Assembly: GCA_049841155.1 (NCBI GenBank)
Contig: JASGHI010000003.1
Location: 248,001-312,000, forward strand
From: ZC4RG30 sp049841155
GTDB lineage: Bacteria; Pseudomonadota; Gammaproteobacteria; Steroidobacterales; Steroidobacteraceae
DNA: 64,000 nucleotides
Reading direction: 5' to 3'
Shown: in pieces, positions 1-11,200 of the stretch
Numbering within the stretch: position 1 is the stretch's first letter
Layout of the letters: the number at the start of each line of letters is the position of its first letter
Program-made: the position numbers and the translations under genes
Notes under the pieces: generated by a model
What the model was told of the DNA's origin: nothing
Databases searched by the model: none
What the model saw: the letters and a program-made list of their open reading frames with translations, nothing else

Positions 1-3000
1 GCCGGTGACCCCGGGCGCCGACCTCACCGTCGCCAAGACCGTGGCGCCTTCGCCGGCCATTGCCGGCGGATCGGTGACGTTCACGCTCACCGCACGCAAT
101 CTCGGACCCAGCCCGGCCCAGGGCGTGACGCTCACCGATGCGCTGCCCGCCGGCTTCGTGATCACGGGCGGCACGGCGCCTGGCGGCTGGAGCTGCTCCA
201 GCGCCGCGGCGGATACGGTGCGCAACTGCAGCCGCAGCGGCGGCGACATGGCGCCCGGCGCCGTGGAAGTCATCACCATCAATGCCACGGTGCCGACGAG
301 CGGCGCCAACAGCAGCGGCGATGTCACCAACACCGCCATCATCGCGGCGGCGACGCCCGACCCCAATGGCCCCGTGCAGGGCACCGACAACAACCAGGGC
401 AGCGTGACCTTCTCGGTGCTGGCCGATGGTGCCGACCTCACGTTGTCCAAGGCCAAGCAACCAGCGCTGGTCGCGGTATGGGATGGCGTCGGATCGGACG
501 CCGACAGCCGCATGACCTCGACGATCCAGGTGCGCAACCTCGGCCCGCGTGCGGCCACGGGGCAGGTGCAGGTGGTGGACGAGCTGGCTCCCGGCGAGGA
601 GTTCGTCTCCGTCAGCGGTTCGTCGTGGAGTTGCGCGGTGGACGTGCCGTATGCGGTACCGCCGGCACGCCAGAAAGTGACCTGCGATCTGCAGGCCGGC
701 GCATTGCCGCTGGCCGTCAATGCGAATGCGCCGGTCTTGCAGCTGGTCACGCGCGCGCGCGCCGCCGGCACGCTCACCAACCACGCCTGCACCGGCGGTT
801 CGGGCGAATCGGTCGAGCCGCTCACTGCCGCAGGCATCAATGTGGATCCGGAAACCGGCAACGACTGCAGCGGTGCCGGCATCCGCACCACCGACGAGCG
901 CGCGGACCTCGGCATCACCAAGCGCACCAATGGCGCGGGCACCGCCGACAACGTGATGACGGTCAGCGATACGGCCGTCGAGTACACAATCGAAGTGAGC
1001 AACAGCGGCGATGCCACCACCGGCGTCGTGGTCAACGACACCGTGCCGGGCTATGTCCCCGGCCGCACCACCGTCACCACGCCCACGGTCCCGGCGGGGT
1101 GGAGCTGCAGCGTGGCCGGTGCCTCGGTGGTGTGCCGCTCCGGCGCGACGCCGCTGCCCAATAGTGCGTCCGCCACGATTGTCGTGCGCGCCGAACGTCC
1201 GCTGTTCGACAGCACCGGACTCGGCGCCGGCAGCTGCGGCGGCGTGGCCACCAGCAATGCCTTCTGCAACACCGCCGGCGTGGGTGTCGATGCGACCGTG
1301 CCCGGATCGGTGGGTGAGGTCAATGCGGCCAACAACAGCGCCTCGGACTGGCTGCAGGTGGAGCGCGTGGCCAATGTGCGCACCACCGGCAAGGTGATCA
1401 CCTCTTCAGCCACGGGCCAGGCGGGCGTCAACACCTCCTACCGCATGGATTATCTGAACCAGGGACCCTCGACGGTGCCCGGCGTGGTGTTCCGCGACGT
1501 GTTCACGCTGCCGGCGAATGATGCGGGCTTCGTACTGGTGAGCGCAGCGCGCACCGGCGGTGGCACCACCGCCTGCACGGCGACGGCCGGAGCGGGTGTG
1601 ACGAGCGCAGCGGCGCCGGGTGGTACTTCCTTTGCCAATCCGACCGGTGTGCCGGCCCAGGTCACCATCCAGTGCTCGCCATTGTCGCTGGCCAACCAGC
1701 AGACCGAAGCGCTGACCGTGGTGATCCGGCCCAATGTGAACGTCGGCAACAGCGGCCGCACTTTCACCAACATCGCCGATTTCTTCTTCGACCGCGATGG
1801 CGACGGCATTGCCGATCCGGCTGTCGGCAGCGATGCCAGCGGCAACTTCAATTTCAACACCGATACCAGTGCCGCCGATGACACGCGCAGCGCTTCGCTG
1901 CCCTTCGTCTCGGGCGCGGTGGATCTGCTCACGAACAAGGAGGACGTGGGTTTCCCCGGAGGCGTGGACCCGCTGGGCTTCGATGCCACCGATCCTTCGC
2001 AGAATCTCATCACCTACCGCGTCAGCGTGCACAACAGCGGTCCGTCGGTGGCTACCAACGCGGTCATCACCGATGTGCTCACGCCGCAGGCCGGGCGCAC
2101 CGTGCGCTTCATGGGTTCTTCGACGACTCCGGGCGGCGCCTACTCGATGGGTGATTGCACCGTGGCGGCGGGCAGCAACCCCACCACAGGTCCCTCGCTG
2201 ACACTGGCCTGCGTGATGCCGGGTGCGGGCTTCAGCGGCAGCGATCTGCCCGGTGTGATCGCGCCGGGCCAGAGCAGCACGCTGTACCTGCGCTACCGCT
2301 ACGAGACGCCTCCGGGCGCTTCGGGCGACACGCTGGCGAACCGCGCCACGGTCAGCGCCAACGAAACCGACAGCAATCCGGCCAACGATGCGGCGGACCA
2401 GGAAACCACCATCCGCGCGCGCGCCGACCTTGCGGTGTCCAAGACCATGGTCACCCAGTTGCCCGGCAGCGATCCGTCCGTGGCGCTGCCGCCCACGGTG
2501 GCGAGCGTGACGCTGCGCCAGCCGTTCTACTACGTGATCGAAGTGGTCAACAACGGCCCGGGTGCCAGCCTGTCGCGCAACCGCGGCGGCGCGCTGAACG
2601 GCACCGGTACGGTGGTGACGGATACCTTGCCCACCGGCGTCGTGATCACGGGCAGCGCCACCTGGCAGAAGATCGGGCCCTATCCCGGCGGCGACGAGCA
2701 GCCTGCGGGCACAGGCAGCTGCACACACACCGGCAATGTGCTGACCTGCAATCTCGGCGATGTCACGGTCACCGGACGCGTGCGCATCCTGGTGCCGGCG
2801 CGCTGGGACAGCTATCCCGCGGGCGGTACCAGCAACAACACCGCCGCGGTGACCACCGAGCAGTTCGACTCGGTTCCCGGCAACAACTCCACGACGGTGC
2901 CGCTGGCCGTAACGCGCTCATCGCTCTCCGGCGTGGTGTTCGAAGACCGCAACCGCGCGGGCGCCAATGGCGGCACGCGCCAGACGGCTGCCGAGGAGCC

Positions 3001-6000
3001 GGGCATCGGCGGCGTGACCATCAGGCTCACCGGCGTGGATGCCTACGGCAACACGGTGAACCGCACCACGACCACTTCGACGGCAGCGGGCACGCTGGGC
3101 AACTACAGTTTCACGGATCTCGCGCCTGCGGACGCCGCCGGCTACTCGCTCTCCGAGGTCCAGCCTGCGGGTTACATCAACGGACCGGTGGCGCCGCCTG
3201 CCACCGGGCCAGCCGCGCCCACGCTGGGAGGCACCTATGCCGCCGGCGCGCCGGATTCCAGCTACGCCGGCATCGCCGTGGGCGGCGCGGACAATGGCAC
3301 GCTGTACAACTTCCCCGAAGTGCGCCGGCCGTCGCTGTCGGGCTTCGTGTATGTGGACGGCAATTTCAACAATGTGCGCAATGCGGGCGATGCCGCCATC
3401 GCCGGCGCCGTCATCGAACTGCTGGATGCGGTGAACGGCACGGTGCTGGCCACAGCCACTACGGATGCTGCCGGCGCCTACTCGTTCACCGACCTCGATC
3501 CGCTGCGGACCTACACGCTGCGCGAGGCATTGCCTGCCGGCACCTACCGCAACCGCCCGACGGCGGTGAATGCGGGTCTGGTCGGCGGCGCGGCCTGTGC
3601 CAGCGGCTGTACTCCCGGCACTGGCGTGGGCGGGGATGCCGCCACCACCGACCGCATCAGCAACATCGAGCTTGCGGCCGGCACCGACGGCACGCTGTTC
3701 AACTTCGGCGAGGATGCGATTGCGGGCATCGCCGGCAGCGTCTATGTCGACCGCAACGGCAATGGCGACTTCGACGCCGGCGATGCGGGCAGCGCCCATT
3801 CCGCGCCGAACGGCGGCCTCGCGAATGTCACCGTCACGCTGACCGGTGCGGGCGCCAACGGCGTCTTCGGCGACGGTGATGATCCGGCACCGGTGGTGGT
3901 GCAGACCAGTGCCAGCGGCGCCTATGCCTTCACGGACATCGTTGCGGGCCAGAACTACCGCGTGACCATGACGGCGCCGGCAGGTTACGGCGCGGGTACC
4001 GAGAATCCGGGCGGTGTCATCAATGTCACCGGGCTGCCGCCGACGGGTTCGTCGGGCAATGATTTCGGCCGCACGCTGGCCTCGATTGCAGGTCAGGTGT
4101 TCGAGGACTTCTCGACAGCCACCGCCAACAACAACAACGGCAGCTTCGATGCCGGCGAGAACCCCATCGCCAATGTCACGCTGACGCTGACCGGCACAGA
4201 CCTGGCCGGCAATCCGGTCAATGCCACGGTACAGACCGATGCGTCGGGAAACTACATTTTCCGCGATCTGCTGCCACCGCAGGCCGGCACCACCTATACG
4301 CTGACCGAAACCCAGCCGGCCGGCTACATCGACGGCCGCCACACGGCCGGCAATGCCGCGACACCGGGCAATGCCTCCACGGCCAATATCATCGACGGCA
4401 TCGCGCCGTCCGCGGGACAGACGGCCACGGGTTATCTGTTCGGCGAACTCGCCAACGTGATGATCGGCGGCGTGGTCTACCTGGACCGCAACGACGACGG
4501 CGACAGCGATGCGGGCGACGCGGGTCTGCCGGGCGCCACGGTGACCATTCAGGGCGCGGGCCCGGATGGCCTGTTCGGTACTGCCGACGATCCGCCGCTG
4601 GTGACGCTGACCACCAATGCCAGCGGCGCCTACAGCTACGGCGGCGGCGTGACCGGTCAGAACTACCGCATCGTCAGCACATTGCCCACGGGCCTGGCGC
4701 GTGGCCAGGAGAACAGCTCCGGCAACTACACGCTGACCAACCTGCCCACCACCGGCGCGCAAGTGGACTTCGGCCTGCTCGCGGCCAGCTTGTCGGGCCA
4801 CGTGTGGCTCGACTCGAACAACAACGGCGTGCGCGATGGCGGCGAGGCGGGCCTTGCCGGCGTCACGGTGAGCCTGCCGGCCGGCACGCGCGATGTGTTC
4901 GGCAATGCCGTGGCGGCCGCGGTGACCGATGCGAATGGTGCCTACCGCTTCGCTGATCTGCCGGCCGGCACATACACGGTCACGCAGCAGGTCCAGCAGC
5001 CGCTGGCCGGCGGCCAGCCCACGCTCAATGGCCACACCGTGGCCGGCACGGTGGCCGGCGCGAGCACCGGCGTCGCGACGCCCGTGACCACTGTTCCCAG
5101 CGCCATTTCCGACATCCTGCTGCCCGCGGGCGGCACCTCGGTGGAGAACAATTTCGGCGAAGTGCTGGGTGTGGCGCTGTCGGGCCGCGTGTTCTTCGAC
5201 ACCAATGACGATGGCGCGCAGTCCGGTGCCAGCGAGCCGGGAATCAGTGGCGTCACCATCAGGCTGACTGGTACCGACGATGCCGGCACGGCCGTGTCGC
5301 TCACGGCGACCACCGATGCGAACGGCGACTTCCGCTTCGAGGGGCTGCGCCCCGGCCGCTACGACGTCACCGAACCCGATCAGCCGCAGGGCACGCGCAA
5401 TGGCCAGACCACGGCCGGCACCGTCGGCGGCGTGGCGTCGGGAACGGCCACGCCGGTTGCGACCGTGCCGAGCGCGATCACCGTGATCGACCTGCTGATT
5501 CCCGGCAGCGTCTCGGTGAACAACCTGTTCGGCGAGATTCCCTCGGGTTCGATTTCGGGCCGCGTCTACAACGACGGCAACAACAACGGCCTGGTCGATG
5601 GCGCCGAGACCGGTCTTGCCAATGTGCAGCTGGTGCTCACCGGCACCACGGAGCTGGGGCAGGCGGTGAACATGACGGTCACCACCGATGCGGATGGCCA
5701 CTACCGTTTCGAGGACCTGCGCCCCGGCACCTACATCGTGACCGAGCCCACGCAGCCGCCGGCAACGCTCAACGGCATCACCACGGCCGGCACCATCGAC
5801 GGCGCTGCCGTGGGTACGGCAACCCTGGTGAGCACAGTGCCCTCTGCCATCAGCGGCATCGTGCTGCCGCATGGCCGGCAGTCGGTGGACAACAACTTCG
5901 GCGAGATCGGCGACTCGCCGGATCTGGTCGTGGGCAAGACGGCAACGCCCGCCACGTTCACAGTCAACAACATCGGCAGCTACGTGATCCACGTGCGCAA

Positions 6001-8224
6001 TGCGGGGCAGCAGCCCAGCGATGGTGTCTACACGGTGGAGGACCGGCTGCCGGCGGGCCTGACGCTCATGGAAACGCCGGTGGGCAACGGCTGGAACTGC
6101 GAAGGCGCAGCCGGCGACAACCGCTTCCGCTGCACCAGCAGCACCGTGGTCGCCGCGGGTGCGCTGGCCACCGATGACATCCACGTGCGCGTGCGCGTTG
6201 CGGCCGCCGCCGCGGCGGCAACGCCGGTGAACAATGCCGTGCTGGTTTCAGGCGGCGGCGAGAACGCCTTCCGCGCGCCCAGCGCCGCCGAGCGCGCCGC
6301 TTTCGAAAACAACCCGGCGGATCTGCCGGTGTGCGCGCCGGCGATCACCCACAATGCCTGCCGGCTGCCGACGCCGGTGCAGCGGTCGGCCTCGGTGTCC
6401 GGCACGGTGTGGATGGACCAGGGCAGCGACCTGGGCCTGCTCGACGGCGGCGATCGCCGGCTGTCGGGCTGGGTGGTGGAAGTGGTGGATGCCGCAGGGC
6501 AGGTGACCGGCACGGCGATCACTGCCGCGGATGGCCGCTACAGCATCGCCGACCAGGTGCCGGGCGTGCCGCTCAGCATCCGTTTCCGCGAGCCCTCCTC
6601 GGGCGTCATCATGGGTACGCCGGTGAGCGGCGAAACCGGCGCGCCGCCTGCGCCCTGCAATGAGAGCGATGCCATTGCCCAGGGCACGGCCAGCTCCTGC
6701 CGCAGTACGGCGGGCGGTCTTTCGCATCTGGCCGTGGTGCTGGCCTCCGGCGAGAACCTTGCGCAGCAGAGCCTGCCGCTCAATCCCGGTGGTGTGGTGT
6801 ACGACTCGGTGACCCGCGGTCCGCTGCCAGGTTCGCGCGTGACGCTGACACCCGTGGGCAGCTGCCCCGGCTATGTGCCGGAACAGCATCTGCTGAATGT
6901 GGTCGGTGGCGGCTACACGGTGCAGGGCATGTCGGTGTCGATGACGGTGGGCGCCGAGGGCATCTACCAGTTCCTGACGACGCCGGATGCGCCGCCTTCC
7001 TGCCGCTTCCAGCTGTCGGTGACGCCGCCGGCCGGCTACACCTTCCAGTCGACGATGATTCCCGCGCAGGACGGCGGCCTCGCGCCGCCGGCGACGCCGG
7101 GCGTGGCCTACCCGGTGTTGCCAGGCGCCACGGCGCCGACGCAGCCGGCAGGTCCCGCCACCACCTACTACCTGGAGCTGGACCTGGGTTCGGCCGTGGC
7201 GGTGCCGGTGCACAACCACATCCCGCTCGATCCGGCGGTGGCGCCGGGCCTTGCCATCACCAAGACCGGCGACCGGCGCACCGTGGAACTGGGCGACACC
7301 GTGCTCTACACCATCGTGCTGCGGCAGACCGCGGGTGCCTCGCTGCCGGTGGTCGATGTGATCGACCGCCTGCCGCATGGCTTCACCTACATCAATGGCT
7401 CCGCGCACGTCGATGGCGTGGCCATTGCCGCGCCGGCCGGCAGCCCCGGCCCGATGCTGGTGTTCAATGTGGGCGCGCTGGCCGCGAACACGCAGAAGAC
7501 GCTGACCTACCGCGCACGAGTGGGCGTGGGCAGCCAGCAGGGCGATGGCATCAACCGCGCCCGTGCGCATGGCTGCGCCATCGCCGGCGGCTGCGTGGAT
7601 CCGGCAACGGGCGCGCCCTATCCGGCGGGCGTCGTGGCGTCGAATCAGGCCGAGTACCGCGTGATCGTCAGCGGCGGTGTGTTCACCGCCGAAGCCTGCG
7701 TGCTCGGCAAGATCTTCGTGGATTGCAACAACAACCACCTGCAGGACGAAGAGGAGCTGGGCATTCCCGGCGTGCGCCTCTACATCGAGGACGGCACCTG
7801 GATGATCAGCGATTCGGAAGGCAAGTACAGCTACTGCGGCCTGTCGCCACAGAGCCATACGATGAAGGTGGATCCTGCGACGCTGCCGCGCGGCGCGCAC
7901 CTGACCACCAGCAGCAACCGCAACCTGGGCGATGCCGACAGCCTGTTCCTGGATCTCAAGAACGGCGAACTGCACCGCGCGGATTTCATCGAGGGCAGCT
8001 GCTCCAATCCGGTGATCGAGCAGGTCAAGGCGCGCCGCACGCAGGGCGAGGTGCGGGCGCCGGAGACCGAGCGCGGGCAGGGAGCGCTGCGTTTCGAGAG
8101 CAAGCCGCTGCGCGCGCCGCAGCAGGCCACGGATAGCGCCAATCAGCGGCCCATCGTCAAACCCAGGGCCGAACCGGGGTCTGCCGCCAATGAAGGCGCA
8201 GCTTCACGGGAGGTGCAGCCATGA
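1..8224 (+). CDS. Giant DUF11/SdrD-type repeat surface protein, 5'-truncated
   Basis: The frame is open from the left edge, so the true start and signal peptide lie outside; about 2740 codons are present. Residue numbers count from a GTG at base 5. Six DUF11-type repeats (openings such as ADLTVAKT, ADLAVSKT) fill about 4-960. Eight SdrD_B/Cna-B-like modules follow at about 975-1970, each with an acidic Ca-binding-style loop such as DSNNNGVRDG or DGNNNGLVDG. Further DUF11 units sit near 1972 and 2415, with more prealbumin-like modules near 2131 and 2566. The last 70 residues are polar and charged with no LPXTG, RTX or autotransporter barrel. The family is known for extracellular stalks and adhesins; function here is inferred. 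The stop overlaps the next ATG (ATGA), which points to co-translation with the barrel protein. Confidence 0.85.
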   Translation, partial: PVTPGADLTVAKTVAPSPAIAGGSVTFTLTARNLGPSPAQGVTLTDALPAGFVITGGTAPGGWSCSSAAADTVRNCSRSGGDMAPGAVEVITINATVPTSGANSSGDVTNTAIIAAATPDPNGPVQGTDNNQGSVTFSVLADGADLTLSKAKQPALVAVWDGVGSDADSRMTSTIQVRNLGPRAATGQVQVVDELAPGEEFVSVSGSSWSCAVDVPYAVPPARQKVTCDLQAGALPLAVNANAPVLQLVTRARAAGTLTNHACTGGSGESVEPLTAAGINVDPETGNDCSGAGIRTTDERADLGITKRTNGAGTADNVMTVSDTAVEYTIEVSNSGDATTGVVVNDTVPGYVPGRTTVTTPTVPAGWSCSVAGASVVCRSGATPLPNSASATIVVRAERPLFDSTGLGAGSCGGVATSNAFCNTAGVGVDATVPGSVGEVNAANNSASDWLQVERVANVRTTGKVITSSATGQAGVNTSYRMDYLNQGPSTVPGVVFRDVFTLPANDAGFVLVSAARTGGGTTACTATAGAGVTSAAAPGGTSFANPTGVPAQVTIQCSPLSLANQQTEALTVVIRPNVNVGNSGRTFTNIADFFFDRDGDGIADPAVGSDASGNFNFNTDTSAADDTRSASLPFVSGAVDLLTNKEDVGFPGGVDPLGFDATDPSQNLITYRVSVHNSGPSVATNAVITDVLTPQAGRTVRFMGSSTTPGGAYSMGDCTVAAGSNPTTGPSLTLACVMPGAGFSGSDLPGVIAPGQSSTLYLRYRYETPPGASGDTLANRATVSANETDSNPANDAADQETTIRARADLAVSKTMVTQLPGSDPSVALPPTVASVTLRQPFYYVIEVVNNGPGASLSRNRGGALNGTGTVVTDTLPTGVVITGSATWQKIGPYPGGDEQPAGTGSCTHTGNVLTCNLGDVTVTGRVRILVPARWDSYPAGGTSNNTAAVTTEQFDSVPGNNSTTVPLAVTRSSLSGVVFEDRNRAGANGGTRQTAAEEPGIGGVTIRLTGVDAYGNTVNRTTTTSTAAGTLGNYSFTDLAPADAAGYSLSEVQPAGYINGPVAPPATGPAAPTLGGTYAAGAPDSSYAGIAVGGADNGTLYNFPEVRRPSLSGFVYVDGNFNNVRNAGDAAIAGAVIELLDAVNGTVLATATTDAAGAYSFTDLDPLRTYTLREALPAGTYRNRPTAVNAGLVGGAACASGCTPGTGVGGDAATTDRISNIELAAGTDGTLFNFGEDAIAGIAGSVYVDRNGNGDFDAGDAGSAHSAPNGGLANVTVTLTGAGANGVFGDGDDPAPVVVQTSASGAYAFTDIVAGQNYRVTMTAPAGYGAGTENPGGVINVTGLPPTGSSGNDFGRTLASIAGQVFEDFSTATANNNNGSFDAGENPIANVTLTLTGTDLAGNPVNATVQTDASGNYIFRDLLPPQAGTTYTLTETQPAGYIDGRHTAGNAATPGNASTANIIDGIAPSAGQTATGYLFGELANVMIGGVVYLDRNDDGDSDAGDAGLPGATVTIQGAGPDGLFGTADDPPLVTLTTNASGAYSYGGGVTGQNYRIVSTLPTGLARGQENSSGNYTLTNLPTTGAQVDFGLLAASLSGHVWLDSNNNGVRDGGEAGLAGVTVSLPAGTRDVFGNAVAAAVTDANGAYRFADLPAGTYTVTQQVQQPLAGGQPTLNGHTVAGTVAGASTGVATPVTTVPSAISDILLPAGGTSVENNFGEVLGVALSGRVFFDTNDDGAQSGASEPGISGVTIRLTGTDDAGTAVSLTATTDANGDFRFEGLRPGRYDVTEPDQPQGTRNGQTTAGTVGGVASGTATPVATVPSAITVIDLLIPGSVSVNNLFGEIPSGSISGRVYNDGNNNGLVDGAETGLANVQLVLTGTTELGQAVNMTVTTDADGHYRFEDLRPGTYIVTEPTQPPATLNGITTAGTIDGAAVGTATLVSTVPSAISGIVLPHGRQSVDNNFGEIGDSPDLVVGKTATPATFTVNNIGSYVIHVRNAGQQPSDGVYTVEDRLPAGLTLMETPVGNGWNCEGAAGDNRFRCTSSTVVAAGALATDDIHVRVRVAAAAAAATPVNNAVLVSGGGENAFRAPSAAERAAFENNPADLPVCAPAITHNACRLPTPVQRSASVSGTVWMDQGSDLGLLDGGDRRLSGWVVEVVDAAGQVTGTAITAADGRYSIADQVPGVPLSIRFREPSSGVIMGTPVSGETGAPPAPCNESDAIAQGTASSCRSTAGGLSHLAVVLASGENLAQQSLPLNPGGVVYDSVTRGPLPGSRVTLTPVGSCPGYVPEQHLLNVVGGGYTVQGMSVSMTVGAEGIYQFLTTPDAPPSCRFQLSVTPPAGYTFQSTMIPAQDGGLAPPATPGVAYPVLPGATAPTQPAGPATTYYLELDLGSAVAVPVHNHIPLDPAVAPGLAITKTGDRRTVELGDTVLYTIVLRQTAGASLPVVDVIDRLPHGFTYINGSAHVDGVAIAAPAGSPGPMLVFNVGALAANTQKTLTYRARVGVGSQQGDGINRARAHGCAIAGGCVDPATGAPYPAGVVASNQAEYRVIVSGGVFTAEACVLGKIFVDCNNNHLQDEEELGIPGVRLYIEDGTWMISDSEGKYSYCGLSPQSHTMKVDPATLPRGAHLTTSSNRNLGDADSLFLDLKNGELHRADFIEGSCSNPVIEQVKARRTQGEVRAPETERGQGALRFESKPLRAPQQATDSANQRPIVKPRAEPGSAANEGAASREVQP

Positions 8225-11200
8225 GCCGCGCATCCCTGAAGACCGCGCTGGCGGTGTCGCTGGCGGTGGCGAGCGCGCTGGCCGTGGCGCAGAACGTCTC
8301 CAGTGACCGGCGTTTCACGCCGGTGCTGGGCGAGGGCGAGCCTCTTTATCCGCAGTCGCCGCAGTCGCCCACACGCGCGCCGCAGGCGGTCGAAGCCCAG
8401 CCCGGCGGCGTGGACTACCGCGCCAACCGCGCGGTGGACCGCGTGGTGGTGGAAGTGGACCGCGATGGCGTTCCGGCGGACGGGCAGTCGCCGGTGCACG
8501 TGGTGGTGCAGCTGTTCGATGAGCAGGGCCAGCCGCTGACCGGCGAGGCTTTCGTCACCGTCGAGCACAGCGGCGGGCGTCTGCGCCTGCCGGGCGCGGC
8601 CACCGACGAGATGGGGCCGGGCAGACAGGATGCCGACCGCGTCACCAGCGGTGTGCAGCTGCCGGTGCGCAATGGACGCGCCGAGTTCGAGCTGCTGGCG
8701 CCGCACGAGCCGCAGGATGTGCTGCTGCGCGTGACCTCGGGCAGCCACTCGGCGCAGGGCGTGGTCGGCTTCGTGCCGGAGATGCGCGATTTGATCGCCA
8801 CCGGCCTCATCGAGGGCGTGATCAACTTCCGCCGCCACGGTGCCGGTCTCATCACCGGCAGCGACAGCATCGGCGATGGTTTCGAGCGCGACATCAAACG
8901 CTGGGAAAAGCAGTTCAACAGCGGCAAGGCCAATGGCGCCGCGCGTACCGCGTTCTTCGTCAAGGGCACGATCAAGGGCGAGTACCTGCTCACGGCGGCC
9001 TACGATTCGGACAAGCAGGTGCGCGCGCGGCTGCTGCGCGACATCCAGCCGGAGGAGTTCTATCCGGTGTACGGCGATGCCTCGCTGCGCGGCTTCGATG
9101 CGCGCTCGGCCGAGAGGCTGTACGTGCGCGTGGACAGCAACCGCAGCTATCTGCTGTACGGCGACTTCCAGACCGGCAGCAACCTCGCGACGGCGAGCGG
9201 CGCGGATGCCGCCACGCCGGCGCCGCAGCGCCTGCTCGGCACCTACAACCGCACGGCCACGGGACTGGGCTGGCATCTGGAGAATTCGCGCCTCAAGAGC
9301 AATGTGTTCGCCATCCACGACTCGCTGCGCCAGGTGGTGGAGGAACTCGCCGCGTCGGGCAGCGGGCCCTATGCCCTGCGCAACAATGCCGTGCTCGAGG
9401 GCAGCGAGCGCGTGGAGGTGGTGGTGCGCGACCGCAACCAGCCCTCGCGCATCGTCTCGGTGCGGCCGCTGGCAAGGCTGGTGGACTACAGCTTCGAGCC
9501 GTTCTCCGGCCGCATCCTGCTTTCGAGTTTCCTGCCCGCGTTCGATGAGGCGCTGAATCCCGTCTCGCTGCGCATCACTTACGAGCTGGACCAGGACACC
9601 GAACGTTTCCTGGTGGCCGGCGCCGACGCGCAGCTGCATCTGGGCGAGCACGCTGAAGTGGGCGGCTCGTACGTGGAGGACCGCAATCCCTTTGCCGCCT
9701 TCGACATGGCCAGCGCCAATCTCGGTTACCGCTTCGGTGAGCACACCTGGTTCGTGGCCGAGGCTGGCCACACGCGCAGCGAGGTCAACACCAACAGCGT
9801 CAACCAGTACGGCTCGCCGGCGCTGCAGTCGCTCAGTGGTCTGGTGGAAGGCGATGCCTGGCGCGTCGAGTTCGGGCATGCGGGCAAGGCGCTGGACCTG
9901 AAACTGTTCGCCGGCCAGTCCGATCCGGCCTTCAACAATCCGGCCTCGCCGCTGTATGGCGGGCGCGGCGAGTACAGCCTCGCGACGAGTTATCACCTCA
10001 CCGAGCGCGTCGACCTGTATGCCGAGGGGCTGCGCAGCGAAGACCGCAACCCCTCCGGCGGCGAGCGCGATGCCGCCGGCGCCGGTACGCGTGTGAAGGT
10101 CACCGACCGGCTGATGCTCGATCTCGGGTACCGCACCGTGCGCGAGACGGTGGGGGCCTACTACACCTGGGCCACGTCCAGCGGCTACGGCAACATCGGC
10201 GGCCTGTCGGGTGGCTATGCCACCGGCGCCGGCGGTGGACTTCTGGGCTATGGCCAGCAGCCGCTCGATCCGCTGACGGGTCTGCCCGTCATCCAGAACG
10301 GCACTACGGGCGATGTGCCCAGCGGCCTGCCCGTGGGCACCGAGCTGTCGTCGGACATGCTGCGCCTGGGAGCCGGCTACCGCGCCACGCAGCGGCTGCA
10401 GCTGGGCGCCGAGGTCGAGCAGGACATCCATGGCGAGGACCGTCATCGCTTCGCCGCCGGCATCGACTACCAGCTGCGCGAGCGCAGCCGGCTGTATGGC
10501 CGTTACGAGCAGCAGACCGGCATCAGCGGGGCCTACGGGCTCACCGGCGATGGCCGCGAGGCCAACACACTGGCGCTGGGCGTGGATGCCGGCTTCCTGC
10601 GCGACACGCAGCTGTTCTCCGAATACCGCCTGCGCGATGCCATCTCGGGACGCGACACTCAGGCGGCCTCCGGCGTGCGCACGCGCTGGGACATCCGCGA
10701 GGGGCTGCGCATGGATGCCTCGGTGGAACACACCGATGTGATCACCGGCATGGTGGGCGACTCCACCGGCCTGGGGCTGGCGCTGGATTACGGCGCCAAT
10801 CCGCTGTGGCGCGGCGCGGCGCGCATCGAGCACCGCATCTCCGACGATGTGGCCGCAACCGCAGTGGACGAGGGCTACAACACCACGCTGCTGCAGTTCA
10901 TGGCCGCACGCAAGCTCAGCCGCGACTGGACCTTGCTGGCGCGCAACTACCTGCTGCGCACCGCCTACGACGCGCGCGGCGATGTGTTGCAGAACCGCTT
11001 CCAGCTCGGCGTGGCCTACCGCGACACGGACACCAACCGCGTCAACGCGCTGGCGCGCTACGAATACAAGCTGGAGCGTGACGAGAGCGGGCTGGACGGC
11101 ACCGGCTTTGCCGTGAACACCGGGCAGGACATCCGCAGCGGCGCGCACATCGTCTCGACGCATGCCGACTGGCATCCGTCGCGGCCCTGGTGGCTGACCG

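Noticed and set aside
2928..5930. Regularly spaced similar DNA segments that could be read as a repeat array
   Set aside because: They encode the SdrD-type protein modules, diverge strongly at the DNA level and have no constant-length spacers, so they are not CRISPR or VNTR arrays.
2918..6184. A 1088-codon open frame on the minus strand
   Set aside because: It is antisense to the giant repeat gene. GC-rich third positions keep the opposite frame open, and the translation is low-complexity Arg/His/Ala with no domain.
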